A stretch of 64,000 bases of DNA from Jaltomata sinuosa (taxonomy: Eukaryota > Streptophyta > Magnoliopsida > Solanales > Solanaceae). Positions 48,818 to 59,315 of this stretch are shown piece by piece. The stretch lies in contig QJPP01001597.1 in assembly GCA_003996215.1 (NCBI GenBank), positions 186,001-250,000 on the forward strand. The letters run 5' to 3'. Below the pieces are notes generated by a model. That model saw only the letters and a list, made by a program, of their open reading frames with translations, was not told where the DNA came from and ran no database searches. Position numbers and translations under genes: made by a program. Position 1 is the stretch's first letter. Each line of letters starts with the position of its first letter.

Positions 48818-49611
48818 TATTGGTGTATGAGCATTTTAATATTAAATATGTTATATTAAAGTGCATCATATCTATTTGTGAGTTACATTTGTACTATTTA
48901 CTTTGATGGAAATTGATGTCTCATTACTTACATTAGTTGGTGGAAGAAATGAGGTCATTATCTTTTTGTGTTAGTGGGTATAAATTGACAAAAATGTGGT
49001 CAATTATTCTTGGTGTAACTCTTGTAACCACCAACTCTTTACTACCCACATTCTACCTCTTTATGTCTTGTAACTCTTGTAACATCCAAGTTATAATCCT
49101 CCCATAACTCATCCACTTTACTACCCCACATTCATCCTATTGATGACAAGAAAGATTTTCTCACCTATAAATAGTGATAGTCTTACATTGTGTTGGAGAG
49201 ATAGAAAGTAACATAAGATGAAATATGATAAGTGTGAAAAATATTATAATATGTAGTAGTGAAATAGAGAGTTGAGACAAAGAAAATATTCTAAGTCTTC
49301 AACTATATTCACTACTCAAAAGAGAGTATTTACATGTTGAAGAAAGGCGTTCTTTTTGTGGAGCTTTGAACTCTTCAACTAATCCGGAGTTGTTTGAGTT
49401 ACACAACGTTGTTGGGTTGTTGTATCCTGGAGGGGATAAGTCAAGAGTGATACTACTGGAACGATGTAAATTATGCCGCAGTGGGCTTGAATCTCCTAAA
49501 AGAGAGCGAGATATCCGCGCTTCAGCCATGAAGATATTTTATTCAATTTTGTTCATTTTATTTTTTCAACTGTAATTTAATTATTGTAATTTGTGGTATA
49601 TTACACCAACA
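48818..49611 (+). repeat. Copia LTR3, 794 bp
   Basis: TATTGGTGTA...TACACCAACA, with the first G mutated to A. TATAAATAG is at 49,166-49,174. The GATAC target duplication follows at 49,612-49,616. Confidence 0.9.
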
Positions 49612-51148
49612 GATACAAGGAAGTATAAGAAAACGCAAAGAAAGATTGCTATGGACCTCTATTAAGCCAATAATTTCAGTGCAAAGCTACGAACAAAATT
49701 GGAAATCCATAAGAGACCGATTGATTTCCTCGGGAACCCGAGATCATGACGGGAGTTTGCACAAAGTTTTTTTTATTTCTACTAAAATATTCTTCTCTGC
49801 TTCATTTGAATTACTCATAAATTTACTTATTCAAACATCCTCACAGATTAACCAACACAAGGCTCCCCAAACTTGAGGTTAACTAATCAAATTAACACTT
49901 GTGCAACCGGGAAAACGAAAACCAACGAGACCCTTTTGACACCCAAAATCAGCCAATTTTTGAACTCTCAAAAACAACAACAAACATGACTCGAAGGTTT
50001 TTATGAGAAATATCCTTAATAAAAAAATGGCGAATAGTTATCAAGATGTAAATGAAACATGAAAATCAGATTCCTTCTCGCAACTAAAATACGCCGAACA
50101 GAATGGTATAATTATTTACCAAAACTCAAACTCATAAACAAAACAGAAAGCAAAAGTGAAGCCAAACTCCTAAGCGAGATGAGAATACGTCTATAACACA
50201 AAATAAAAATACTTTAGACTTGGTAAGATCACATATAAAATCTTCATATTTCAACAGATTCTTGAAGAGGAACAACACAAACCATCTGAGAAGAAACTAA
50301 TGATGTTCAAAGTAGACCAACATACGAAATTTAGAACTAAAGACGAGAATGTAAAATGCACAAAAACTTCACGTAAACTGGCTAGAAACAAACGAAACAG
50401 AAGGGTCAACACAAAATCATCTTTCCATTTATCATCATTTTCAACTCCAAGGAGTTCAAAGATTACCTCTTTCACGTCAAGAAGAAAATGAAGGTAAAGT
50501 AATCTATCGATTTCCAAGAGTTAGCAAACGCTAAACCCTTACAAGATTGAACCCGAAGCCAACGAATAAGACCCCGAGCAGAAAACTCAAACCAAGGAAC
50601 GAATTGTTGCTAGCCGAAACCGCTGCTCTCCTACTCTCTTTGTTTTTTTTTTCCTCTTAATCCTCTCTTCTCTCGTCTGTTTTCTGTGTTTTTCTGTGTG
50701 TTGCCTCTTTCTCTTCCTGTTTTCTCTCTCTGTTGCGTCTATGTTTCTGTTTTTTTTCTTTTTCTATTGTGTGCAGGTATGTTTATATGGGTTGTGTGAT
50801 GTGTGTGTAGTGTGTTGTGAGTGCGCTACTAATTTCTAGATGTGTGTGAGAGACGTGAATTGGGGTTGTGGGGAAGGGAGTGTGCAGGTGAGGAGAAAAT
50901 GGGTTTAGGATTGGTGGTAGTTTAGGATTTTTTTTATTTTTTGGTTATTTATTAAAATAAAATAAGAAATATAATGATAGAAATATTAACCAATTATTTT
51001 TATACTAATATAAAAAAAGTTAAATAGCTTATAATAAAGTGTAATTAAGGAAAATACTAAAATTACTAGCTCATTTATAAAAAATTAAATTAAAAGAAAA
51101 AATGGATTTTTTGGAATATTTCTTTTTATTTGAAAAATGCAAATAAAA
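49612..51148 (+). repeat. Tat/Ogre-like LTR, right part
   Basis: It resumes after the copia array with the second GATAC. The order is AC-rich leader, a C/T-rich stretch (50,630-50,760: 'cctctcttctctc', 'tttctctctctg'), a TGTG-rich stretch and an AT-rich end. This agrees with the arrangement I recall for Solanaceae Ogre/Tat LTRs. It is cut at 51,148 by the TGTCACGACC end of a minus-strand LTR, so its U5 end and internal region are not in the window. Confidence 0.65.
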
Positions 51149-52258
51149 TGTCACGACCTGATTTCTCAAGTCATAATGACACCTACAACCCTCCAGTAGG
51201 CGAACCAATTCCCGTAATTCGGAACGGTTAGTAATGGGCTACTACCTAACCAATACCCACAATAAGCAGAAATAAGCGGAAGCAGAATATAAAGATAGAC
51301 AAAGCGGAAGCAATTAACCCGAATATATACAAAATGAAACTACACCAATCCCAAGACTTGGTAACGATAGTACAGAAGCTTCTAAGAGAATACAAGTGTT
51401 AGAAGAAACAAAATGAAAAGTACAACTATCTCCGAATATACAAAGAGTAACAGTACAAAAGATGAGATGTGGTCAAGCCCCGACCGTCAGGCGCTCACCC
51501 TAGTCTCGAATACCCAAAGTTGCACGAGTCTCCAACGTGATCAACGACGAAAGCTCAAGAAATATCTGCACCATAAAGATGTAGAAGTGTAGTATGAGCA
51601 TCAATTGCTATGCAATGTATATCCAGTAGGCATCATCGGCCGACTGAGCGTATATAAAATATAAAAGCAATAATAAGCAGAATACAAAAAAAAAGTCACC
51701 GAAAACAAGTAGGAAGCACAAGAAACTAGCACAAGAATAATCAACCAAGAGCTACAAGTATACATGCTAGCACAGAAGGTATACATACACAGAAACACAG
51801 GTGAACGAAGGAAGAAGGAAGCACATGGGATCCTAACAACAACAATATAAGTAAATAATGAGAGATAGTTGAGAAAATGGTGGTATACCGGTAACCTCAA
51901 ATAAAAAGGAAAGAAAGAAAGCAGTTTAACATACTCAAGATAGGATCAACATACATAAGGAAATCATATTACAAAATTCAACTTCAAGAAGAAAAGACAA
52001 AGATCAATCCTTACAAGTACAAACCTAAAATCGAATAACTAAGCCACAAGAACCAAGAGTTACCACTCAAAATCATGCTAAAGAATAGACTCAGGAACCC
52101 ACAATCTGCTCAGAAAACCACTCAATAGTGCCTCAATAATATAGGACTCACTAGCCCCCTCAATACTCAAACACAAACTCGGAGCCTCAACAGGATAAAA
52201 CTTACCAATCCACAAGAACCAAGGAACACAACTAGGTCTATGAGATAACAAGAGTAAT
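51149..52258 (-). repeat. Gypsy LTR C', minus strand, U5-side part
   Basis: It begins TGTCACGACC (minus-strand end GGTCGTGACA). The first 70 bases resemble the end of LTR I (39,870-39,933) in reverse complement, including 'cctactggagg...taggtgtcattatgac'. It is interrupted at 52,258 by element A and seems to resume at 61,338. No primer site is present to the left, so it could be a solo LTR or a truncated 3' LTR. Confidence 0.65.
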
Positions 52259-54268
52259 TGTAACACCCCGGGATTCGAACCAGCTTTCTAAGTTAAAACT
52301 CTGAAAAAAATTAATGTTCAGAGGGTTGACGGGTCCAAACCACAGACCGTGGTTAGAACCATGACTCATGGAATGAAACCGTGATTTAGGTTCTGCAGGA
52401 ACCAATCTCTGGTCTGAGACAACGAGTTCAGTCTAGGGACCGTAGTTTGTTCTACGGACCATAAAATAGACTCGTGGAACTCAGGTCTGAGGTCTGTCAT
52501 TCCCCAGGAATGATGACTTGGGTATACGACCCATAAAACTTTCTACGGGTCCATCCTGTTGACCCATTGACTACCTTCCGCAGCTTATTATTTTGTCCAG
52601 AAACGACGAATAGAAACCACGGGCCGTGGTTTGGTCTACGACCCGTAGAACCCATCCGTGGTCCCTGAAAGTCAATTTTTTCCAACTTCTTCCCAAATAT
52701 GATCCAGGGGTATTTTAGTCATTACACACTCTTTTAACTCCTAAATAATGTTATTTTGACTATTTATAGAAGTGTTTTCACCCTCATTAGCCTAAGTCCC
52801 TTCTCATTACCTCATTCATCTCCCAAAAAGTAAAAGAATTCTCTCAAGCTCAAGGTCTCAAGCTCCAAGTCCAAGTCTCCTAATCCTTTCAATTTCAAGT
52901 GGGTTAACTCCAATCAATGTATGTGAGTATTAAACAATGGGTTCCTTTCACCTTTGTGCCCCAAACCCCAAATTTCAAATTGTGATTTCATGAACTTTCA
53001 AATTAGGGTTCTTACCCAATTCTTATGGGTTTTGCTATAAATTACCTTCTCATGATTTTATTATGAAATTTTATTAAATTGCATGATTTTGCATGGGTTT
53101 ATACATATGAGTTCCTATCTCATGAGTTGAAGGTCAATTATGGTAAATCCTACATACATGAATTGATTTAACCAAATTAGGGAAAATGATAGCACGATTT
53201 CATGACTTTTAAGCAAGTGCTTGCCTAGCTCCTATGTTTTATGAAAATATATGTTATTATGAAATTGAACTAAGGCCATGCAAGTTTTCAAGTTGTGAAT
53301 TATTATGCAATGAAAGACACCCGAAGTGTCATCAATGCTCATGAATCATTTTCTAAACCAAGATTCATAAGTAGTATGAAGATCCGGGGTATGAACATTT
53401 TTATGAACAAGCTTGACATCTAGATATGTCACATGAATGTGAGCCTTATGTTATATGTTTTGGGAGTAGTATTTAGCACCGATCGATGAGGGCTCTAGAT
53501 AACCCAAGTCCAAAACTATGTTGCCACCGTAGGTTGCCCTCTGTGGCTTGTGACAGGATCCTTATGATATGGTTCTAACCTTGGCCTATTAGGATAACCT
53601 TTTTCAGTATGGGTGCATGACACTGGACTCCATGTAGCTCATCATGGTTTATCTCGGTTAAGAGAAACTCCCATATGATTATTTTCAAGCTATGAAGTTA
53701 TATGATATCATACTTTGAATTTTAACCGTACTTAATGTCTTATGTCATATATCTTGATAATCCTCTTATTATATTTATTTATGAAAAGGTTCACCGTAAG
53801 TATGTTTTTATCATGATCATGCGTATCTCACATACTAGGTTGATCCTATAGTACTGACACATATTTTGCGCTGCATCCTTTTGATGATGCAGATTCAGGT
53901 GTTTTCCATTAGGCTCGTGGCTAGAAGAAGCCGGATATCTAGTCAGTGTTGGTGAGTTCTCATTGTTCGAGGGCTAGTTATAACTCTAGTTTGCTTAGAC
54001 TACTTATTTTCGTACTTTGAGTTAGCTAGGGTCTTGTCCTAGCAACTCCTTATGTCATGTATAGAGGCTTTTAAGACAAACGATATTCGATTCTTCTTCG
54101 AATCATGTTCTTTTAATTTTATCTTATGGATTGAGTTATCTAATTCATATTATGCTTCCTCTATGCTTAATTGTTTTACCTGAGTTATGCTATAACCAAG
54201 TATTAGCTTGGGGCACTTGTGCTCCCAGGTCTCGTTATACACCCAGGGGGTAGCCGCGGGGCATGACA
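52259..54268 (+). repeat. 5' LTR of element A, 2,010 bp
   Basis: TGTAACACCCC...GGGGCATGACA. Going in, it has a palindromic word island (52,335-52,680), CCAGGGGTATTTTAGTCATTA (52,704-52,724), a TATTTATAGA TATA-like site (52,761) and a leader with 'caagctcaaggtctcaagctcc'. The 'gctagggtcttgtcctagcaactcc' block sits near 54,024. Confidence 0.9.
52335..52680 (+). repeat. Palindromic word island in 5' LTR of A
   Basis: Examples are AAACCACGG-G-CCGTGGTTT (52,614-52,632), TCTACG-ACC-CGTAGA (52,635-52,649) and AACCACAGACCGTGGTT (52,338-52,354). In the 3' LTR the last is a perfect dyad AACCACGG-A-CCGTGGTT (59,395-59,411). Confidence 0.75.
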
Positions 54269-54272
54269 AACT

Positions 54273-54285
54273 TGGTATCAGAGCC
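54273..54285 (+). promoter_or_regulatory. Primer-binding site of element A
   Basis: TGGTATCAGAGCC, four bases after the LTR end, fits initiator Met-tRNA priming of minus-strand DNA synthesis. Confidence 0.9.
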
Positions 54286-54476
54286 TCAGGTTCAAGAGTC
54301 CTAGGATGTCAGTAAGCTGTATTGAGTAATGTCTCTTTTATGTGTGTGAAGTGGGCCACACATATGAGATGGAAGATATGAGGTGTCTTAGAAAACTTCA
54401 CTTCTTTCATAATCATATCGTGCGATAGAGCTTAACTCTAATGTTCCTCTAATCCTTACCTTGTATGTTTCAAATC

Positions 54477-55680
54477 ATGCCTCGATGTGCTATGCCTCAC
54501 CGAGCCGCTCGGAATGCCTCTCCTTTAGTTCTGGCCCCCGAGGTCCTGAATGAAGAGTTTAGGAATGCCATCCATTTTCTAGCCCAGACCTTGGCCGCTT
54601 AGGCCAATTAGCAGGCTCCTGCCCCCGTCCATCCTTAAGGTGGGGTAGCGGCCCGAGTTTGTCATTTTTTTGTATGAACCTGTCGGAGTTTTGGGGTTTG
54701 AAAGTGAATGAGAATCCGCTAAATTTTATTGATGAAGTGAAGAAAATCTTTGATGTGATGCAAGTGGTTGGTGTTGATTATGTAGAGCTCGCGTCCTATC
54801 AACTCAAGGAGGTAGCTCATATTTGGTTCAGGCAATGGAAGGAAGCTAGAGCTAGGGACGAGGTCCCTATGACTTGGGAGTGTTTCGAGAGATCCTTCCT
54901 TGAACGGTTCTTTTCCTGAGAGTTGAGGCAAGTGAAGACTGAGGAGTATGTGAACTTGAGAGATGGATCTATGACTTTTCAGGAGTACAATTTGAAGTTC
55001 ACTCAGCTATCTTGGTATGCCCCCTCTATGGTAGCGGACCCGCATGATCAGTTGAGAAAGTTTATCTACAGGGTTTTAGATTTAGTGAAGAAGGAGTGTA
55101 GGTCTGCTATGGTGTTGAGTGATATGAACATTTCCAGACTCATGACCTATGCTCACCAGATTGAGGGGACAGGCTTAGGGAGATGGCTAGGGAGAACAAG
55201 AGGGCTAGATCTGAGGGTTCAGGTTTGGGTCATTAGAGGTTCGATGGCGGACATCGCTCATCGTTCCAAAAGAAGTCATCAGGACCCATTCATTTTTCTG
55301 CTAGTTCTCCTACCAAGGCCTAGAAGCCTCGTCATGATTGGACTGGTAGAGGATCTAGTTCCTATTCACAGTCTCAGAAGAGTGTTGCTAAGGGATCTTC
55401 CCACCCTATTTGTAGCAAGTGTGGGAAGACTCACCCGGGAGAGTGTCGTTTGGGCACAGGTGCATGCTTTTGGTATGGACAGGTTGGACACATGATTAGA
55501 GACTGCGCTTCAGCTAAGAAGGGTCAGGGAGGTAGCAGGGCTCAGTCTACTCCAGTATCCCCAGGAGGTCGACCAGCCCAGCAGCACACAGCTTCTAGTT
55601 TTGGTGGTCCGCGCCAGAACCTCCTTTACGCTATGTCCTCTCATCAGGACCGGAGGGTTCCCCAAATGTTGTTACTGGGA
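54477..55680 (+). pseudogene. Gag of element A (broken)
   Basis: It starts at the ATG at 54,477 with a basic N-terminus ('MPRCAMPHRAARN'), then 'LNEEFRNAIHFLAQTLAA' and two stops. The capsid region spans about 54,690-55,170 in two frames: 'DEVKKIFDVMQVVGVDYVELASYQLKE' and 'EEYVNLRDGSMTFQEYNLKFTQLSWYAP'. A zinc-knuckle region follows (about 55,410-55,505). In the knuckle the second cysteine of the CxxC pair is a tyrosine codon (TAT at 55,474-55,476), so metal binding would fail even without the stops. Confidence 0.9.
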
Positions 55681-57800
55681 TGTTGAAAGTTTTCTCTTTT
55701 GATGTGTATGCTTTGTTGGACCCTGGTGCCTCTTTATCTTTTGTGACCCCTTATATAGCATGCAAATTCAAAGTATGTCCTGAATTACTTTTAGAACCCT
55801 TTTGTGTTTCTACTCCTGTTGATAAGTAAGTCCTAGCCAAAAGAATCTACTAAAGTTGCCCTATCTCGGTCTTTCATAGAGTCACTTCAGCAGATTTAGT
55901 AGAGTTAGAGATGACAGATTTTGATGTTATTCTTGGTATGGATTGGCTATATGCTTGTTATGCTTCTGTTGATTGTCGTACTCGGGTTTTCAGTTTCAAG
56001 TTTCCAAATGAACCCGTCTTAGAATGGCAAGGTAGTTCCTAATCCTCAAAAGGTTGTTTCATATCTTATCTTAAGGCTCGGAAGATGATTTCAAAGGGGT
56101 ATGTTTATCATATAGTTTGTGTTATGGACTCGGAGTCTGAAACCCCCTCATTTCAGTCTGTTCCCATTGTGAATGAATTCCAAGAAGTATTCCCCGAGGA
56201 TTTACCTGGGGTCCCTCCCGAGCGGGAAATCGACTTTGGGATAGATCTTCTTCCTGATACAAATCCTATCTCTATTCCTCCTTATAGGATGACCCCTGCA
56301 GAACTTAAAGAGTTGAAGGATCAGTTGTATGATCTTCTTGATAAGGGTTTCATCAGGCCTAGCATTTTTCCATGAGGTGCTCTAGTATTATTCGTGCGAA
56401 AGAAAGATAGTTCCCTCAGAATGGGTATTGACTACTGTTAGTTGAACAAGGTCACAATCAAGAATAAGTATCCCATTCCTAAGATTGATGACTTGTTCGA
56501 TCAGATTCAGGGTGCTAGTTTCTTTTCCATGATTGACCTTAGATCCAGTTATCATCAGCTTTGTGTTAGAGAGTGTGATATTCTAAAGACATCCTTCAGG
56601 ACTCGGTATGGTCATTATGAATTTGTTGTGATGTCTTTTGGTCTAACAAATTCTCCTGTAGCTTTTATGGATTTGATGAACCCCGTGTTCAAGCAGTATC
56701 TAGATATGTTTGTGATTGTTTTCATTGATGATATCCTTATCAACTCTCGGAGTGAGGGGGAGCATGCAGACCATTTGAGAGTTGTGTTGCAAACTCTCAA
56801 GGATCGGCAATTATTTGCTAAGTTTAGAAAGTGTGAGTTTTGGATCAGTCTGTTGCTTTTCTGGGTCATATTGTGACTAAAGATGGTATTCGGGTTGATT
56901 CTTAAAAGATAGAGGCAGTAAAGAACTAGCCTATACCCACTTCCCCGTCTGATATTAGAAACTTTTTGGGTTTGGCTGGTTACTACCAAAGGTTTATGGA
57001 AGGATTTTCTTCCATTGTTGCCCCTTTGACTCGATTGACTCAGAAGAAGGTAAAATTTTAGTGGTCTAATTTGTGTGAGAAGAACTTTCAGGAATTGAAG
57101 ACTAGATTGACCACAACTCTAGTTTCAACTCTACCCGAGGGCCTAGATGATTTTGTTGTGTATTATGATGCTTCTGGGATTGGTTTGGATTGTGTTTTGA
57201 TGCACCGTGGTAAAGTAATTGCTTATGCTTCGAGACAACTTAAGACTCATGAGAAGAAATACCCTACTCATGATCTTGAGTTGGCAGCCGTGGTCTTTGC
57301 TTTAAAAATTTGTAGACATTACTTGTATGGGGTGCATGTGGATGTATTCACCGATCATAAGAGCCTTTAGTATGTGTTCACTCAGAAGGAATTGAATTTG
57401 CAACAAAGAAGATGGCTTGAGCTTCTTATGGATTACGACATGAGTGTGCTTTACCATCTGGGTACGGCCAATGTTGTGGCGGACGCACTTAGTAGATTAT
57501 CAATGGGTAGTGTGTCTTCAGTCAAAGAAGGAAAGAAGGAATTGGTTAAAAAGGTTCATAGACTAGCTCAGTTGGGAGTTCGCCTTATGGACTCGACAGA
57601 AGGTGGTGTTATTGTTCAGAATGGTTCCGAATCATCCTTGGTAGCAGAAGTGAAGGCAAAGCAAGACAGTGATCCCATTTTACTTCAGCATACGGGTGCA
57701 GTCCATCAGCAAAGGGTTAAGGTATTCTCCCAAGGGGGAGATGGTGTACCTCGTTATCAGGGTCGACTATGTGTGCCAGATGTAGATGGGTTGCGCTAGC
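55681..57800 (+). pseudogene. Protease, RT and RNase H of element A (broken)
   Basis: Protease: 'YALLDPGASLSFVTPYIA' at about 55,709-55,762, with the DPGA form usual in this group. A 'DFDVILGMDWL' block follows near 55,918-55,950. RT: 'VFPEDLPGVPPEREIDF' (about 56,190-56,240), 'SIPPYRMTPAELKELKDQL', then 'NKVTIKNKYPIPKIDDLFDQIQGA' and the active-site motif 'FIDD' (56,721-56,732), intact. RNase H: 'DDFVVYYDASGIGLDCVLMHRGKVIAYASRQLK' (about 57,149-57,245), with TAG codons near 57,368 and 57,797. Stops near 56,374 and 56,440 and a shift near 56,860 also disrupt it. Confidence 0.9.
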
Positions 57801-59030
57801 AGATTTTGACTGAGGCTCATAGTTACAGATATTCCATTCACCCCGGTGCCACCAAGATGTACCGTGATCTATGGGAAGTCTATTGGTGGATTGGTATAAG
57901 GAGGGACATAGCCAGTTGTATGGCTAAGTGTCCCAACTGTCATCAAAGTGAAGGTAGAGCACCAGTGACCGGGTGGCATGATTCAAGACATTGACCTTAC
58001 TACTTGGAAGTGGGAAGTGATCAATATGGACTTCATTACAGGTTTGCCTCGTACTCGAAGGCAACATAATTCGATTTGGGTGATTATTGACCGGATGACT
58101 AAATCATCCCATTTCTTGGCTGTTAAGACTACGGATTCAGAAGATGATTATGCCAGACTCTATATCCGGGAGATAGTTTGATTGCATAGTGTTCCTTTGT
58201 CCATCATTTCATATAGGGGTACTCAGTTTACCTCTCAGTTTTGGAGATCGTTTTATGGTGGTTTTGGTACTCAGGTGAAGCTTAGCACAACTTTTCACCC
58301 TCAGACAAATGGGCAGGCAGAGCGTACCATTCAGACCTTGGAGGATATGTTAAGGGCTTGTGTGATTGATTTCAAAGGTAATTGGGATGATCACTTAACT
58401 CTTATCGAGTTTGCCTACAATAACAGCTTCACTCTAGTATCCAAATGTCTCCTTATGAGGCACTTTATGGTCGGAGATGTAGATCTCTTATTGGTTGGTT
58501 TGAGGTAGGTGAGGAAGCCTTGATTGGTCCAGATTCGGTTTATGAGACTATGGAAAAATTTCAGCTTATTAGGGAGAGGGTGAAGACCGCTCAGAGTTGA
58601 CAGAAATCGTATGCGGATGTGAGGAGAAGGGAATTGGAATTCAAAGTTGATGATTGGGTTTTTCTAAAGGTGTCACCCATGAAGGGTGTGATGAGATTTG
58701 GCAAGAAAGGGAAACTTAGTCCCCGTTTTGTAGGTCCTTATTGGATTCTGAGGAGAGTTGGTAGTGTTGCTTATCAGTTGGATTTACCAACGGAATTAGA
58801 AGCGGTTCATCTAGTTTTTCATGTTTCCTTACTGAAGAAGTATGTTGATGATCCGACCTTGATCATTCCTTTGGAGGATGTAGGTGTGAAGGATAGTCTC
58901 ACCTATGAGGAGGTTCCCGTAGAAATCCTTGATTGTCAGATTTGAAGGCTGAGAAATAAGGAAGTCGCTTCCGTAAAGGTCCTTTGGATAAATCGGCTTG
59001 TCGAAGGAGCTTCTTGGGAAGCGGAATAAG
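57801..59030 (+). pseudogene. Integrase and C-terminal tether of element A (broken)
   Basis: Zinc-binding domain: His pair in 'HSYRYSIHPGATKMYRDL' (about 57,818-57,871) and Cys pair in 'CMAKCPNCHQ' (about 57,918-57,947). Core: first catalytic Asp in 'NMDFITGLP' (about 58,024). The second is replaced: codon 58,212-58,214 is TAT (Tyr) where the related copy at 21,879-21,881 has Asp. The Glu-containing 'NGQAERTIQTLE' is kept. The C-terminal part 'DDWVFLKVSPMKGVMRFGKKGKL' and the tail to about 59,030 ('EILDCQI', 'LVEGASWEAE') form the chromodomain-like end typical of Tekay/Del. Shifts and stops near 58,180 and 58,507-58,600 break it. Confidence 0.9.
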
Positions 59031-59302
59031 CCATGAAAGCCAAGTACCCTCACATTTTCCCCTCCGATTCTGTTTCAGCTTGAGGTAGTAGTTTTCTCCT
59101 TAGTATGTTCCTCCGATCCTATTCCATCGGTTTCTCTCATGATCCTAGCATGCATTCATGTTTTTGAAGTTGATTCAATCATGTTTTAAGTTGAAAAGTT
59201 CAGTTTGCATGTTTATTCCTTGATTTCCATGTTTAGTTACTGGTTGGGCTGTTTTCTCTTCAGTTTCCCTTACTTAGCCTTCATTCGAGGATGAATGATC
59301 CC

Positions 59303-59312
59303 AAGGGAAAGA
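59303..59312 (+). promoter_or_regulatory. Polypurine tract of element A
   Basis: AAGGGAAAGA lies three bases before the 3' LTR start and would prime plus-strand DNA synthesis. Element B has the equivalent tract on the minus strand next to 15,633. Confidence 0.75.
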
Positions 59313-59315
59313 TAC

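Larger units (their letters stand above)
43668..49611 (+). mobile_element. Ty1/copia deletion derivative with three LTRs (tandem array)
   Basis: The layout is LTR1 (43,668-44,460), internal 1 (44,461-46,240), LTR2 (46,241-47,032), internal 2 (47,033-48,817) and LTR3 (48,818-49,611). LTRs begin TGTTGGTGTA and end TACACCAACA, with small changes. GATAC lies immediately outside both ends (43,663-43,667 and 49,612-49,616). Both internal regions carry the same large deletion: gag, protease, integrase and most of RT are gone. The 5' part of LTR2 agrees with LTR3 and its 3' part with LTR1. This is the expected product of unequal crossing-over between the LTRs of two copies of one insertion. Confidence 0.9.

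Noticed and set aside
43668..49611. A 2.58-kb satellite or segmental tandem repeat
   Set aside because: The repeat edges are LTR termini, the target duplication flanks the array, and a third LTR closes it, so LTR-LTR recombination explains it fully.
50251..50517. An 88-codon minus-strand frame with a hydrophobic stretch
   Set aside because: It lies in LTR sequence, overlaps an equally open plus-strand frame, and has no recognisable domain or gene context.
50630..50830. Pyrimidine tract followed by a TG-rich stretch as a host promoter or intron
   Set aside because: The same order is typical of Tat/Ogre-like LTRs, and no host exon is found on either side.
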